Positions 7,348 to 15,284 of a stretch of DNA of 64,000 bases are shown here, one piece after another. The position numbers were made by a program, and so were the translations under genes. Numbering within the stretch: position 1 is the first letter of the stretch; each line of letters starts with the position of its first letter. The notes beneath the pieces are model-generated. The model ran no database searches. It worked only from the letters and a program-made list of their open reading frames with translations, and was not told where the DNA came from. Source of the DNA: Bacteroidaceae bacterium (GTDB lineage: Bacteria; Bacteroidota; Bacteroidia; Bacteroidales; Bacteroidaceae). The stretch covers positions 17,763 to 81,762 of the forward strand of contig JAEEZS010000057.1 of assembly GCA_016291905.1 (NCBI GenBank), written 5' to 3'.

Positions 7348-10251
7348 TTAATATCCGAAGATTTCCTCGGTGGTGAGTCGGACGATGCGACCCCAGCGGG
7401 CAAGGGATTCCATGTCGAGCTGGCTTTCGTCGCCCAGCACGCAGGTGTGGTAGTTACGGCCCTTGATGTTCTGCTGCTGATAGTGGGTGATGTCGTCAAG
7501 CGTCATGTCCTGCACCTTGTTGAAGACGTCGCGGCGGATGTCGGTGTCGAGGCCGAGGTCTTGTAGGCTCTGCCAGTAGCGGAGCAGGTTCTGGCCCGTG
7601 TAGCGCTGGGTGCGCAGCTGCGCCAGCAGTCCCTCCTTGGCAATGGCAAAGGCAGCCTCGGAGGCGGGCATGTTGTCCGTGATTTCCTCGAAGTGGGTGA
7701 GGGCGTCAATCATCTTGTCGTTCTGGGTGATGATGTAGCGGCCGAAGTACTCCGTTTCGTCGGCTTCGGAGGGCTCAGCGTCGTAGGCAGAGGCGCTGTA
7801 AGCCAATCCGCGGGCTTCGCGCATCTCCTGGAAGACGATGCCGTTCATGCCGCTGCCGAAGTACTCGTTGAAGAGCTCCACGGTGGGGTGCTTGGCCAAA
7901 TCGAAGGGCTTGCCCATGTCCGTGATGCCATAGAGATAGATGTTGTTTGCCACGAAGGGGGCGATGTAAACCACGTTCTCGTCCGTCTTCTGGTAGGGTG
8001 CGGGAGCGTTGGCGGGGACGTCAGCGGTGCCGGCGTGGTGGCAGGCAGCGATTTGCTTGAAAGCCTCGTCGGAAGTGGCGGGGCCGTAGTAAACGACGTG
8101 GTGCTTCATGCCGGCAAGGGCACGCAGACGGCCGGTGAGCTCACTGCCGTCGAGCGCCATCACCTCCTCGTTGGAAAGGGTGCGGGTGGCGGGGCTGCCG
8201 GGGCCATAGAGCACATACTGGCGAAGGGCGTTGAAGTTGGCGCGCTGGTTGGTCTTGTTGACCATACGGCTACGAATCATGTCGGCTTTATAAGAAGCGA
8301 GGACGGCCTCGTCGGGCTGCATGTCGGCCACGAAATGTTCCACGAGCTCAAGCGCCTGAGGCATGTATTCCTGCAGGCCGCTGATGGAGAGGGTGGTGCG
8401 GCGGTCGGCCACGCGGAACGACATGCTGCAAGCGATGTTGTAGAGCGCCTGCTTCAGCTCGGCAGCCGTCATGTCGGAAGTGCCCAGGTAGTCGGCATAG
8501 CCAGCGGCGGTGACCAGCAGCGGGTCGGCAAAGTCGCCAAACTCCCAGATGTACTGCACGTTGAAGATGTCATTCACCTCGTTTTTCTTATAGAGGGCTT
8601 CCATGCCGTCCACCTTGCCGTGTGTCAGTTCCTTCGAGAAATCCACGAAGACGGGCTCGATGGGGGCGACGGTGCTCTGCTGCACCTCGGCCAGGAAGGC
8701 GCTGACGGTGTCGCGGTTGGTGTAGATGGGGGTGATGGCTGGCTTTTCGATGGTCTTGCGGTCGGTGTCGACACCCTGCAGCTTGTAGACGAGGGTGTAG
8801 GCCTCGGGCTTCAGGTAGCGGGCAGCGAAGGCCATGACGTCGTCCTTCGTGTAGGCGGCCATGCGGTCGTAGTAGCTGACGACGTCGCTCCACTCCTGTC
8901 CGTTGACGAAGGCATCGACGAGCTGACTGACACGGCTGCGGTTCTGCTCCAGTCCGCGCTGCTGCTCCAGCTTCTTGTTGGCAGCGATAGCGTGGAGCAG
9001 GGTCTCGTCAAAGTCGCCCTTGCGTAACTTCTCCACCTCGCCCAGCAGCAGGTCGCGTGCTTCGTCAAGCGTCTGACCCTCTTTGGGATAGGCAATCAGC
9101 AGGAAGACCGAGTAGTCGCTCAGCTGGTAGGGGAAGCACTGGGCGGCCAGCACCTTCTGCTCCTGCATAAGGTCCAGGTCGATGAGGCCAGCCTGGCCGT
9201 TGTAGAGCAGGTCACCCAGCAGTTCCACCATGGGGGCGTCCTTGTCGCCGCCGCCGGGCATGCGCCAGCCCAGCCAGACGTTCTCGGCCTGCTGTCCCAC
9301 CACGGTCTTCACCACGGGGGCGCTGATCTCTTTCTCGGGGGCGAAGGTGGGACGGACGATGTGGTCGTTAGGCTGCATGTCGCCGAAGTAGCGGTCGATG
9401 ATACGGATGGTCTTGTCGGGGTCGAAGTCGCCGCTCATGCAGATGGCGATGTTGTTGGGCACGTACCAGTTGTCGAAGTGGTTCTTGATGTTGACGATGC
9501 TGGGGTTCTTCAGGTGGTCCTGCGTGCCGATGACGCTCTGCTTGCCGTAGGGGTGATTGCGGAAGAGTCCGGCGAAGAGGCTGTCGATGACCTTTTCCTG
9601 GTCGTCGGTCATGCTGATGTTCTTCTCCTCATACACAGCCTCGAGCTCGGTGTGGAAGCCGCGGATGACCATGTTCTTGAAGCGGTCGCTCTGCACCTTG
9701 GCCCAGTTCTCAATCTGGTTCGAGGGGATGTCCTCGGTGTAGCAGGTGACGTCGTACGAGGTGTAGGCGTTGGTGCCTTCGGCGCCGATGGCGGCCATCA
9801 GCTTGTCGTACTCGTTGGGGATGGCAATTTTGCTGGCCTCATAGCTGATGCTGTCAATCTGGTGATAGATGGCGCGGCGCTGCTCGGGGTCGGTGGTCTT
9901 ACGATAGACCTCGTAAAGGTCGGTAATCTGGTCCAGCATGGGGCGCTCGGCATCGATGTTCTGTGTGCCGAAGTGGGTGGTGCCCTTGAACATCAGATGC
10001 TCCAGATAGTGGCTCAGGCCGGTGGTCTCGGCAGGGTCGTTCTTGCCGCCCACGCGCACGGGGATGTGGGCCTGGATGCGCGGAGCCTCCTTATTGACGG
10101 TCAGATAGACCTTCAGGCCATTGTCGAGGGTGTAGATGCGGGTTTTCATCGGGTCGCCCGCCACGGTGTCGTAGGAATACTTCTTCCCACACGATGCCAC
10201 CGCCAGCACTCCGGCCAGCAGCAGCGCAAAACGCATAAGATTTTTTTTCAT
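7348..10251 (-). CDS. M16 family zinc protease, lipoprotein
   Basis: A two-unit M16 (pitrilysin/insulinase-like) metalloprotease of 967 residues. A lipoprotein signal peptide ends at Cys21 (LAVASC), so it is probably anchored in the periplasm or at the outer membrane. The inverted zinc motif HxxEH is HYLEH at residues 81-85, in the usual context (ETTGLSHYLEHLMFKGT). The first half contains the catalytic M16 domain and the second half the inactive M16-C-like domains, as expected for a full-length family member. It probably degrades peptides. It stands alone: the upstream gap holds a TATATTTC element that could serve as -7 box, and a 7-bp repeat array reaches its stop codon. Codon use and GC content match its neighbours. 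Confidence 0.92.
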   Translation of the reverse strand: MKKNLMRFALLLAGVLAVASCGKKYSYDTVAGDPMKTRIYTLDNGLKVYLTVNKEAPRIQAHIPVRVGGKNDPAETTGLSHYLEHLMFKGTTHFGTQNIDAERPMLDQITDLYEVYRKTTDPEQRRAIYHQIDSISYEASKIAIPNEYDKLMAAIGAEGTNAYTSYDVTCYTEDIPSNQIENWAKVQSDRFKNMVIRGFHTELEAVYEEKNISMTDDQEKVIDSLFAGLFRNHPYGKQSVIGTQDHLKNPSIVNIKNHFDNWYVPNNIAICMSGDFDPDKTIRIIDRYFGDMQPNDHIVRPTFAPEKEISAPVVKTVVGQQAENVWLGWRMPGGGDKDAPMVELLGDLLYNGQAGLIDLDLMQEQKVLAAQCFPYQLSDYSVFLLIAYPKEGQTLDEARDLLLGEVEKLRKGDFDETLLHAIAANKKLEQQRGLEQNRSRVSQLVDAFVNGQEWSDVVSYYDRMAAYTKDDVMAFAARYLKPEAYTLVYKLQGVDTDRKTIEKPAITPIYTNRDTVSAFLAEVQQSTVAPIEPVFVDFSKELTHGKVDGMEALYKKNEVNDIFNVQYIWEFGDFADPLLVTAAGYADYLGTSDMTAAELKQALYNIACSMSFRVADRRTTLSISGLQEYMPQALELVEHFVADMQPDEAVLASYKADMIRSRMVNKTNQRANFNALRQYVLYGPGSPATRTLSNEEVMALDGSELTGRLRALAGMKHHVVYYGPATSDEAFKQIAACHHAGTADVPANAPAPYQKTDENVVYIAPFVANNIYLYGITDMGKPFDLAKHPTVELFNEYFGSGMNGIVFQEMREARGLAYSASAYDAEPSEADETEYFGRYIITQNDKMIDALTHFEEITDNMPASEAAFAIAKEGLLAQLRTQRYTGQNLLRYWQSLQDLGLDTDIRRDVFNKVQDMTLDDITHYQQQNIKGRNYHTCVLGDESQLDMESLARWGRIVRLTTEEIFGY

Positions 10252-10280
10252 TGTTTTTTTATTGTGAAATATAAATTATT

Positions 10281-10322
10281 AATCCTCAATCTTCAATCCT
10301 CAATCCTCAATCTTCAATCTCC
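10281..10322. repeat. 7-bp repeat array overlapping the Nudix stop codon
   Basis: Six heptamers in phase (AATCCTC, AATCTTC, AATCCTC, AATCCTC, AATCTTC, AATCTCC). The stop codon of the minus-strand Nudix gene (10314-10316) and its last codon lie inside the array. The same heptamer (AGATTGA on the other strand) occurs inside two coding genes elsewhere in the window. Confidence 0.85.
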
Positions 10323-10856
10323 CTTCAAGAACTTCTCCACCGCCCGTGCAATGGAGCGGAGGCCGAAGTCGGCGGGACGGACATCGCTCAGTGGTATCCA
10401 GCGTATGGCCTCCACGTCATCGTTCGCCTTGGGGGAAGTCCCCTCGGGTAGCGTGCAGCGGAAGAAACAGTCGGTCGTAGGCACCACCACGTCGCCCCAC
10501 GCATAGCGGTTGGGGAGGGAAAAGAGGTAGCCGACGGTGGCCGGCGCGCAGCCCAGCTCCTCCGTCAGTTCGCGCTGGAGAGCCTGCTCGAGTGTCTCGT
10601 CAGGGTCGACGAATCCTCCGGGGAGGTCCAGCGTGCCCCGTGCGGGCTCCTTCGCCCGACGGCAGACCAGCAGCTCACCCTTGTCGTTGACGATGAATGC
10701 CGCTACGGCAGCTGAGGCGTTCTGCCAGAGTTCAAAACCGCAGTCGGCACAACGGCGCGAGCGCTCACCGCTCACGGCAAACCGCCGGCTGCCGCACAGC
10801 GGGCAGAAACGATAGGGCGTCAGGAAATAAAAGGATTCGTCAGCCAACGGGAACAA
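10314..10856 (-). CDS. Nudix hydrolase with N-terminal zinc ribbon
   Basis: A Nudix (nucleoside diphosphate linked to X) hydrolase of about 180 residues. An N-terminal zinc ribbon (FCPLCG ... RRCADCGF) precedes the Nudix domain. The Nudix box is complete: GGFVDPDETLEQALQRE followed by LTEELG, with the metal-binding glutamates in place. Substrate is not evident; zinc-ribbon Nudix proteins of Bacteroidales are often NADH-pyrophosphatase-like. The frame stays open upstream through a tRNA-Arg gene, so the longer start at 10976 is not credible. TTG at 10854-10856 is my best guess because family members begin about ten residues before the first Cys; TTG at 10847 is the alternative. It is probably cotranscribed with the tRNA. 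Confidence 0.82.
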   Translation of the reverse strand: MFPLADESFYFLTPYRFCPLCGSRRFAVSGERSRRCADCGFELWQNASAAVAAFIVNDKGELLVCRRAKEPARGTLDLPGGFVDPDETLEQALQRELTEELGCAPATVGYLFSLPNRYAWGDVVVPTTDCFFRCTLPEGTSPKANDDVEAIRWIPLSDVRPADFGLRSIARAVEKFLKGD

Positions 10857-10871
10857 GTCTTGATTCTTAAT

Positions 10872-10892
10872 TATGAACTGTAAACTATGAAC
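10872..10892. repeat. Three 7-bp repeat units
   Basis: TATGAAC, TGTAAAC and TATGAAC follow each other in phase between the tRNA-Arg gene and the Nudix coding region. Short, but of the same period as the longer arrays. Confidence 0.5.
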
Positions 10893-10901
10893 TAACCTTC
10901 G

Positions 10902-10973
10902 TAGCTCCACCGGGAATCGAACCCGGATCAAAGGTTTAGGAAACCTCCGTTCTATCCATTGAACTATAGAGCC
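10902..10973 (-). tRNA. tRNA-Arg (anticodon CCT)
   Basis: The minus strand folds as a tRNA: acceptor GGCTCTA with TGGAGCT (two wobble pairs), D stem GTTC/GAAC, anticodon stem GAGGT/ACCTT with loop TTCCTAA, T stem CCGGG/CCCGG with loop TTCGATT. The anticodon CCT reads AGG. CCA is not encoded in full. The promoter is at 10990-10997 and the Nudix gene follows. Confidence 0.93.
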
Positions 10974-10984
10974 CACGCGAAATC

Positions 10985-11085
10985 GGCGACAAAGATAGTG
11001 ACAAAAATGCGATTAAGCGAGAGTAAATGAAAAAAATTTTTTTCGGTTTGCCGAGCGTGAGCATTTTAGGCCGAAGGTAAATTTG
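10985..11085 (-). promoter_or_regulatory. Repeated extended promoter element, copy 1 (before tRNA-Arg)
   Basis: The minus strand carries TATCTTTG at 10990-10997, a -7 box placed to start transcription just before tRNA-Arg. The 35 bases on the upstream side, including TTAATCGCATTTTTGTCAC, are identical or nearly so to elements at 17992 and 46855. Similarity continues through CTCACGCTCGG and CCTTCGG to about 11085, much further than a promoter needs. Confidence 0.8.
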
Positions 11086-11112
11086 TTGGTACTTTGCAAA
11101 TTAACACTTAGA

Positions 11113-11175
11113 AGGGGGCGTCGCCAGCACGAAAGGGGGCGTCGCCAGCGCGACAGGGGGCGTGGGAAAAATGGT
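11113..11175. repeat. 21-bp tandem repeat (locus A)
   Basis: Two full 21-bp units (11113-11133 and 11134-11154) that share AGGGGGCGTCGCCAGC and differ at two positions, then a degenerate third unit. The surrounding 10974-11379 stretch holds no gene: besides this array it has the tRNA promoter element, a GGTACC-rich palindromic patch at 11180-11207, and the promoter of the next gene. Confidence 0.8.
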
Positions 11176-11312
11176 ATCAAAGTACCAAAGTACCATGGTA
11201 CCATTTCCTCGCGCGACGCGTGGAGGTATATCTTATGTAGTAGATATTATCCCCCTGGCAGTTCTCAAAGGGAAACGGATGGATAGCTTAGGTCGTTTAT
11301 TCGGGGCGGATG

Positions 11313-11344
11313 CTTGTGTGAGTAAGAAGGTTTTCGTACCTTTG
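11313..11344 (+). promoter_or_regulatory. Promoter of the DUF3667 gene
   Basis: CTTG at 11313-11316, a 20-nt spacer and a perfect TACCTTTG at 11337-11344. Transcription should start near 11351, which excludes an in-frame TTG at 11353 as start and favours ATG 11380. Confidence 0.75.
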
Positions 11345-11379
11345 CAGCGCGATTGTCAATAGAGAAACAAGAACACGCT

Positions 11380-12321
11380 ATGAGTCTTTCTGACTGGATT
11401 CGGCCCAGACGGCGGTTGTGGGCCATCTACAACGAACTGGGCTACATTCCCTGGCGTAAACCGCGCAAGCCGCGTAAGCCCCGCCGCCAGCGTCGCGGGG
11501 TGTACATCGGCACGCGTGAGGCCATCCCCTTCATGAACGACGATGCCAAGCGTACGTTCTCGCATCTGCTGCTACGCCCCGGCTACATGATGCGCGACTA
11601 TATCCTGCGTGGCCATCACGAGCGGTATTTGGCTCCTTTCACGGCCCTGCTGGTGTTCTACTCGCTGTTTACACTCATCGTGGCCGTCGTCCAGCCGGGC
11701 GAAAAGAGCCGTTTTGCCGACGAGATGCTGCGCAGCCTTCAGGATGTCACGATTGTGACCGACAGCACGGCAACCGACAGCACGAACGTCCTTTCTATAA
11801 AGGTTAATGGACAGGAACCGAACGTTAAACTCAGGCGTGTGGCTGAATCTATCCTCGGGACGGTGCGTGAGGCCATTCTGCTGACGCGCCTGGACTTGCA
11901 TCCGGAGGCAGCAGACACGCCGTGGAAGGAATCTCTCGCCGCCATCGAGGGTGACCTTCGCAGCAAGGGTATCCCGCTGTTCCTCGGCAATTTCCTGCTG
12001 TTGTGGATGTCGATGGCCATTCTGCTGCGCCGGCATGGTATCAGCGTTTCGGGCGCGGCGGCGGCATCGGGCTTTGTCCTGTGTCAGTACTGCATCTTCA
12101 TGTTCCTTGCGCTGCTGCTTTCGATGGGACGAAACACCGACCTGGGACTGCTGCTGGTGGCCGTCCTGCTGTTCATCGACTATCGCCAGCTGCTGGGTAT
12201 CGCAAACAAGCCGGCTCTCTGGCTCACCATTAGGACAGGACTTTTATACCTGATTTTCCTGATACTGTTTTACTCCCTGATAGGGGGCGGACTTGTCGTC
12301 TATGCCTTGTACCGTATGTGA
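11380..12321 (+). CDS. DUF3667 membrane protein
   Basis: A 313-residue protein of DUF3667. The diagnostic N-terminal block is present (MNDDAKRTFSHLLLRPGYM, then MRDYILRGHHERYLAPFTAL), followed by a hydrophobic segment, a soluble loop of about 100 residues, and four further hydrophobic segments in the last 130 residues. A basic patch (RKPRKPRKPRRQRR) precedes the domain. The family is widespread in Bacteroidetes and has no established function. The start at ATG 11380 follows from the promoter at 11313-11344. It is a single-gene unit: the next gene begins 130 bases downstream. Confidence 0.78.
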   Translation: MSLSDWIRPRRRLWAIYNELGYIPWRKPRKPRKPRRQRRGVYIGTREAIPFMNDDAKRTFSHLLLRPGYMMRDYILRGHHERYLAPFTALLVFYSLFTLIVAVVQPGEKSRFADEMLRSLQDVTIVTDSTATDSTNVLSIKVNGQEPNVKLRRVAESILGTVREAILLTRLDLHPEAADTPWKESLAAIEGDLRSKGIPLFLGNFLLLWMSMAILLRRHGISVSGAAAASGFVLCQYCIFMFLALLLSMGRNTDLGLLLVAVLLFIDYRQLLGIANKPALWLTIRTGLLYLIFLILFYSLIGGGLVVYALYRM

Positions 12322-12451
12322 GTCCTCTCTGCTCCCAAGCTGTGCGGCCTTTTTTAAATAAACGTTAAAAAGAGCAGGGCGGGCTAAACGAAACGGACTC
12401 TCTGACGTCAAAACTAAACTAATTTTAAGGAAAAAAAGGTAATTTAGCAGT

Positions 12452-15004
12452 ATGAAGCGATTAGTCTGGCTGGCCGTCATCGCAATGTGTCTTCAACAGG
12501 CCGTGTGGGCTCAGGGCACCGTGAAAGGTAAAGTGATTGATTCAGAAACAAAGGAGGAACTCAGTTTTGTCAACATCGCCGTCAGCCCCAAGGGCAGCAC
12601 GGAGATTGCCGGCGGCGTAGCTACGGACTTGTCGGGCAACTTCGTGGTGGAAGGGCTGAAGTTCGGTTCCTACACGCTGACGGTGTCGTTCGTGGGCTAC
12701 AAGAGCGCCACGCGTGAGTTCAGCGTCAGCCGCACCAGCCCCGTGGCGCAGCTGCGTCCCATCCAGCTGAGCGAGGACGCCCAGGCGCTAAAGGAGGTGG
12801 AGATCACGGGCATCCGCTCGCAGATGAAGTTTGAGATTGACAAGAAGGTGTTCAACGTCGACCAGGCCATTGCCGCTGCGGGCGGCTCGGCCTCGGAGTT
12901 GCTGGAGAACATCCCCTCCGTGGAGGTGGACAATGAGGGCACCGTCAGCCTGCGCGGCTCGGAGAACGTCACCGTCTGGATCAACGGTAAGGCGCAAGGC
13001 CTGAACAGCGACAACCAGGGCTCCATCCTCGACCAGATTCCCGCCGAGAGCATCGAGCGCATCGAGGTCATTACCAACCCATCGGCCAAGTACAGCCCCG
13101 AGGGCACCGTGGGCATCATCAACATCGTGCTGAAGCGCGACCGTAAGGCGGGCTACTACGGCAGCGTGCAGCTTGGCTCGGGCCTCATGTGGAGCGGCGA
13201 CGACCTGGCCTGGGGCGGCGGACGAGTGGGCGGCAACGTCAACTACAGCAGCGGCATCCTGGATGCGTACATCCAGCTCAACGGCCGCAGCCACCGAAAC
13301 ATCGGCTACAACAACAGCTACCGCGAGAACCTCGACGACAACGGTACGGCCTTCTCCTACCTCGACCAGACGGGGCGCAACCGCTCCACGGGTAACAACC
13401 TGTTCAGCCGTGCGGGCGTCACGTGGCATCCGACGGAGAACGACGATGTGTCGTTCGACTTCATGGGCATGAAGGGCGGACGCAGTGGCCAGAACACCAT
13501 CGACTATGTCAGCCGCTACGGCACACGCGACAATCCTGCCGCCCTTGTGTATGACCGAGACCGCATCACGACGAGCGACGACAACTCCAACATGTTCAAC
13601 TTCCAGGCCGGCTACAAGCACCTCTGGCGCACCGACCACTTCATCGATTTCACCGTCAGCCGCGGACAATGGCAGAGCAGGAACCACAACACCTACGACC
13701 AGACAACCCTCTTCCCCGACCGCACCGTCACCTCGTATCAGGACCAGAACTCGCACATCCTCAATAAGTACTGGGAGGCACAGGCCGACTATGAGAACAA
13801 GCTCACCGAGAACCGCAAGATTGAGGCCGGCTACAAGGGCAACTTCAACCGCGAGAACACGCCCGTCAGCACCTTCAGCGACGCCGCGCGGCAGCACGAG
13901 ATATACAGCCTCTACAACCGCTTCATCTACAACACCACCAACCAGGCCTTCTACGGCACCTACAGCGACAAGCTGTGGCAGAAGCTTGGCTACCAGATTG
14001 GCTTCCGCGGCGAGTGGTATCAGGTGAACGCCCATTCCGAGTCGAAAGACGCCGCGGGCAACCTCGTGCAGGGCGCACCGCTGACGAAGAACATCTTCCA
14101 CCTCTTCCCCAGCGCCTTCCTCAGCTACCAGCTGCCGAACGACAATGAGCTGCAAATCAACTACACCAACCGTGTGCGCCGCCCCTGGGGAGGTATGCTC
14201 AACGACTTTAAGAACATCACCGACTCCACCAACATCTCGTTCGGTAACCCCAACCTCAACCCCGAGTACAGCCAGTCGTTTGAGTTCAACTACATGAAGA
14301 CGTGGGAGAACCACGTGCTCAGCGTCAGTAGCTACCTGCGCCACAGCGACGACATCATGCAGCGCATCAGCTACCTCGACAAAGGCATCATGTACTCCAC
14401 CAGCGTCAACGTGGCTGCCTCCAACTCCGCCGGTGTGGAGATTGTGGGCAAGAACCGCTTCTGGAGTGCCCTCGACCTCACCACCACGCTCAATTTCTTC
14501 TACTATCAGCAGGACGGCTTCAACTACACCTATACCAACCACGAGACGGGGCAGCAGTATGCCGTCAGCGGCGACCCCACCAGCAGTTTCTCATGGAACG
14601 TCCGCATGATTGCCAGCGTCAAGCTGCCGCAGAGCTGGAGCGGACAGCTCACGGGCATGTACCGCTCGGGCCGCGCCAACGCCCAGGGCTACAGCCAGGC
14701 GGGCTACGGCGTTGACCTCGGCGTCCGCAAGCAGTTTGCCAACAACAAGTGGAGCATTGCCGTCAACGCCCGCGACCTCCTCGACAGCCGCTCGTGGCGC
14801 AACAAGACGTGGGGCGACGGCTTCTACATGGAGAGCCTCGGACGCCGTGGCGGACGTCGCATCATGGCCACCTTCACCTATAACTTCGGCAACATGAAGG
14901 CGAAGAAGAAAGACCGCGGCGAGGGCGAAGGCGGTGAAGGCGAGGACGACAACAGCAACGATTCCGGCGGCGGCTTCGACGACGGCGGCTTTGGCAGCGA
15001 TTAA
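12452..15004 (+). CDS. Outer-membrane beta-barrel receptor (TonB-dependent receptor-like)
   Basis: An 850-residue outer-membrane protein. A signal peptide (to about residue 20, AVWAQ) is followed by a carboxypeptidase-regulatory-like domain (GKVIDSETKEELSFVNIAV, about 24-110), a plug-like domain (LLENIPSVEVDNEGTVSLRG and IERIEVITNPSAKYSPEGTV, about 130-225), and a long barrel rich in alternating aromatic strands. This fits the OMP_b-brl_3 branch of TonB-dependent receptor-like proteins. Unlike nutrient SusC proteins it has no SusD partner here. The C-terminus is an acidic, glycine-rich tail (GEGEGGEGEDDNSNDSGGG), unusual since barrels normally end in an aromatic strand. Substrate is unknown. 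Confidence 0.85.
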   Translation: MKRLVWLAVIAMCLQQAVWAQGTVKGKVIDSETKEELSFVNIAVSPKGSTEIAGGVATDLSGNFVVEGLKFGSYTLTVSFVGYKSATREFSVSRTSPVAQLRPIQLSEDAQALKEVEITGIRSQMKFEIDKKVFNVDQAIAAAGGSASELLENIPSVEVDNEGTVSLRGSENVTVWINGKAQGLNSDNQGSILDQIPAESIERIEVITNPSAKYSPEGTVGIINIVLKRDRKAGYYGSVQLGSGLMWSGDDLAWGGGRVGGNVNYSSGILDAYIQLNGRSHRNIGYNNSYRENLDDNGTAFSYLDQTGRNRSTGNNLFSRAGVTWHPTENDDVSFDFMGMKGGRSGQNTIDYVSRYGTRDNPAALVYDRDRITTSDDNSNMFNFQAGYKHLWRTDHFIDFTVSRGQWQSRNHNTYDQTTLFPDRTVTSYQDQNSHILNKYWEAQADYENKLTENRKIEAGYKGNFNRENTPVSTFSDAARQHEIYSLYNRFIYNTTNQAFYGTYSDKLWQKLGYQIGFRGEWYQVNAHSESKDAAGNLVQGAPLTKNIFHLFPSAFLSYQLPNDNELQINYTNRVRRPWGGMLNDFKNITDSTNISFGNPNLNPEYSQSFEFNYMKTWENHVLSVSSYLRHSDDIMQRISYLDKGIMYSTSVNVAASNSAGVEIVGKNRFWSALDLTTTLNFFYYQQDGFNYTYTNHETGQQYAVSGDPTSSFSWNVRMIASVKLPQSWSGQLTGMYRSGRANAQGYSQAGYGVDLGVRKQFANNKWSIAVNARDLLDSRSWRNKTWGDGFYMESLGRRGGRRIMATFTYNFGNMKAKKKDRGEGEGGEGEDDNSNDSGGGFDDGGFGSD

Positions 15005-15076
15005 CGGACGAAGGCACAGCCAAATGCCGCAAAAGCGTCGGTTTTAGGCTTTCTCGCTCAGAATTTTTCAAATAAA

Positions 15077-15108
15077 TTTGGAAGTTCGCTCGCTTACTTG
15101 TACCTTTG
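15077..15108 (+). promoter_or_regulatory. Promoter of the tRNA-Gln / nhaC unit
   Basis: TTTG at 15077-15080, exactly 20 nt of spacer, then TACCTTTG at 15101-15108. The spacer contains TTCGCTCGCTT, which matches the spacer of the promoters at 25577 and 37505. Confidence 0.85.
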
Positions 15109-15181
15109 CAGCGCTTTTCCGATGATAAGTGGAAAAACTCCTCTTTGTGAAAGGCCCGTTTTGAACGGTTGAGAGGCTGAT

Positions 15182-15252
15182 TGTCCTTTGGTGTAATGGC
15201 AGCACAACAGGTTTTGGTTCTGTTTGTAGAGGTTCGAATCCTCTAAGGACAA
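15182..15252 (+). tRNA. tRNA-Gln (anticodon TTG)
   Basis: Acceptor TGTCCTT with AAGGACA, anticodon stem ACAGG/TCTGT with loop TTTTGGT, T stem AGAGG/CCTCT with loop TTCGAAT. Anticodon TTG reads CAA/CAG. It begins about 67 nt after the predicted transcription start and the nhaC start codon is 32 nt further on. Confidence 0.93.
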
Positions 15253-15284
15253 CTCTCTTTTTTTCGTCTTCATCTTGCCGAAGT

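Noticed and set aside
7693..9027. A 444-codon open frame opposite the M16 protease
   Set aside because: Shadow frame; the protease on the other strand has a zinc motif and lipobox.
10857..10976. Longer N-terminus for the Nudix hydrolase from a GTG at 10976
   Set aside because: It would translate the whole tRNA-Arg gene.
12788..14542. A 584-codon open frame opposite the outer-membrane receptor
   Set aside because: Valine/alanine-rich shadow of the receptor gene with no domain and no promoter.
15253..15284. Separate promoter for nhaC after tRNA-Gln
   Set aside because: Only a T-rich stretch is seen; no TAnnTTTG box with proper spacing.
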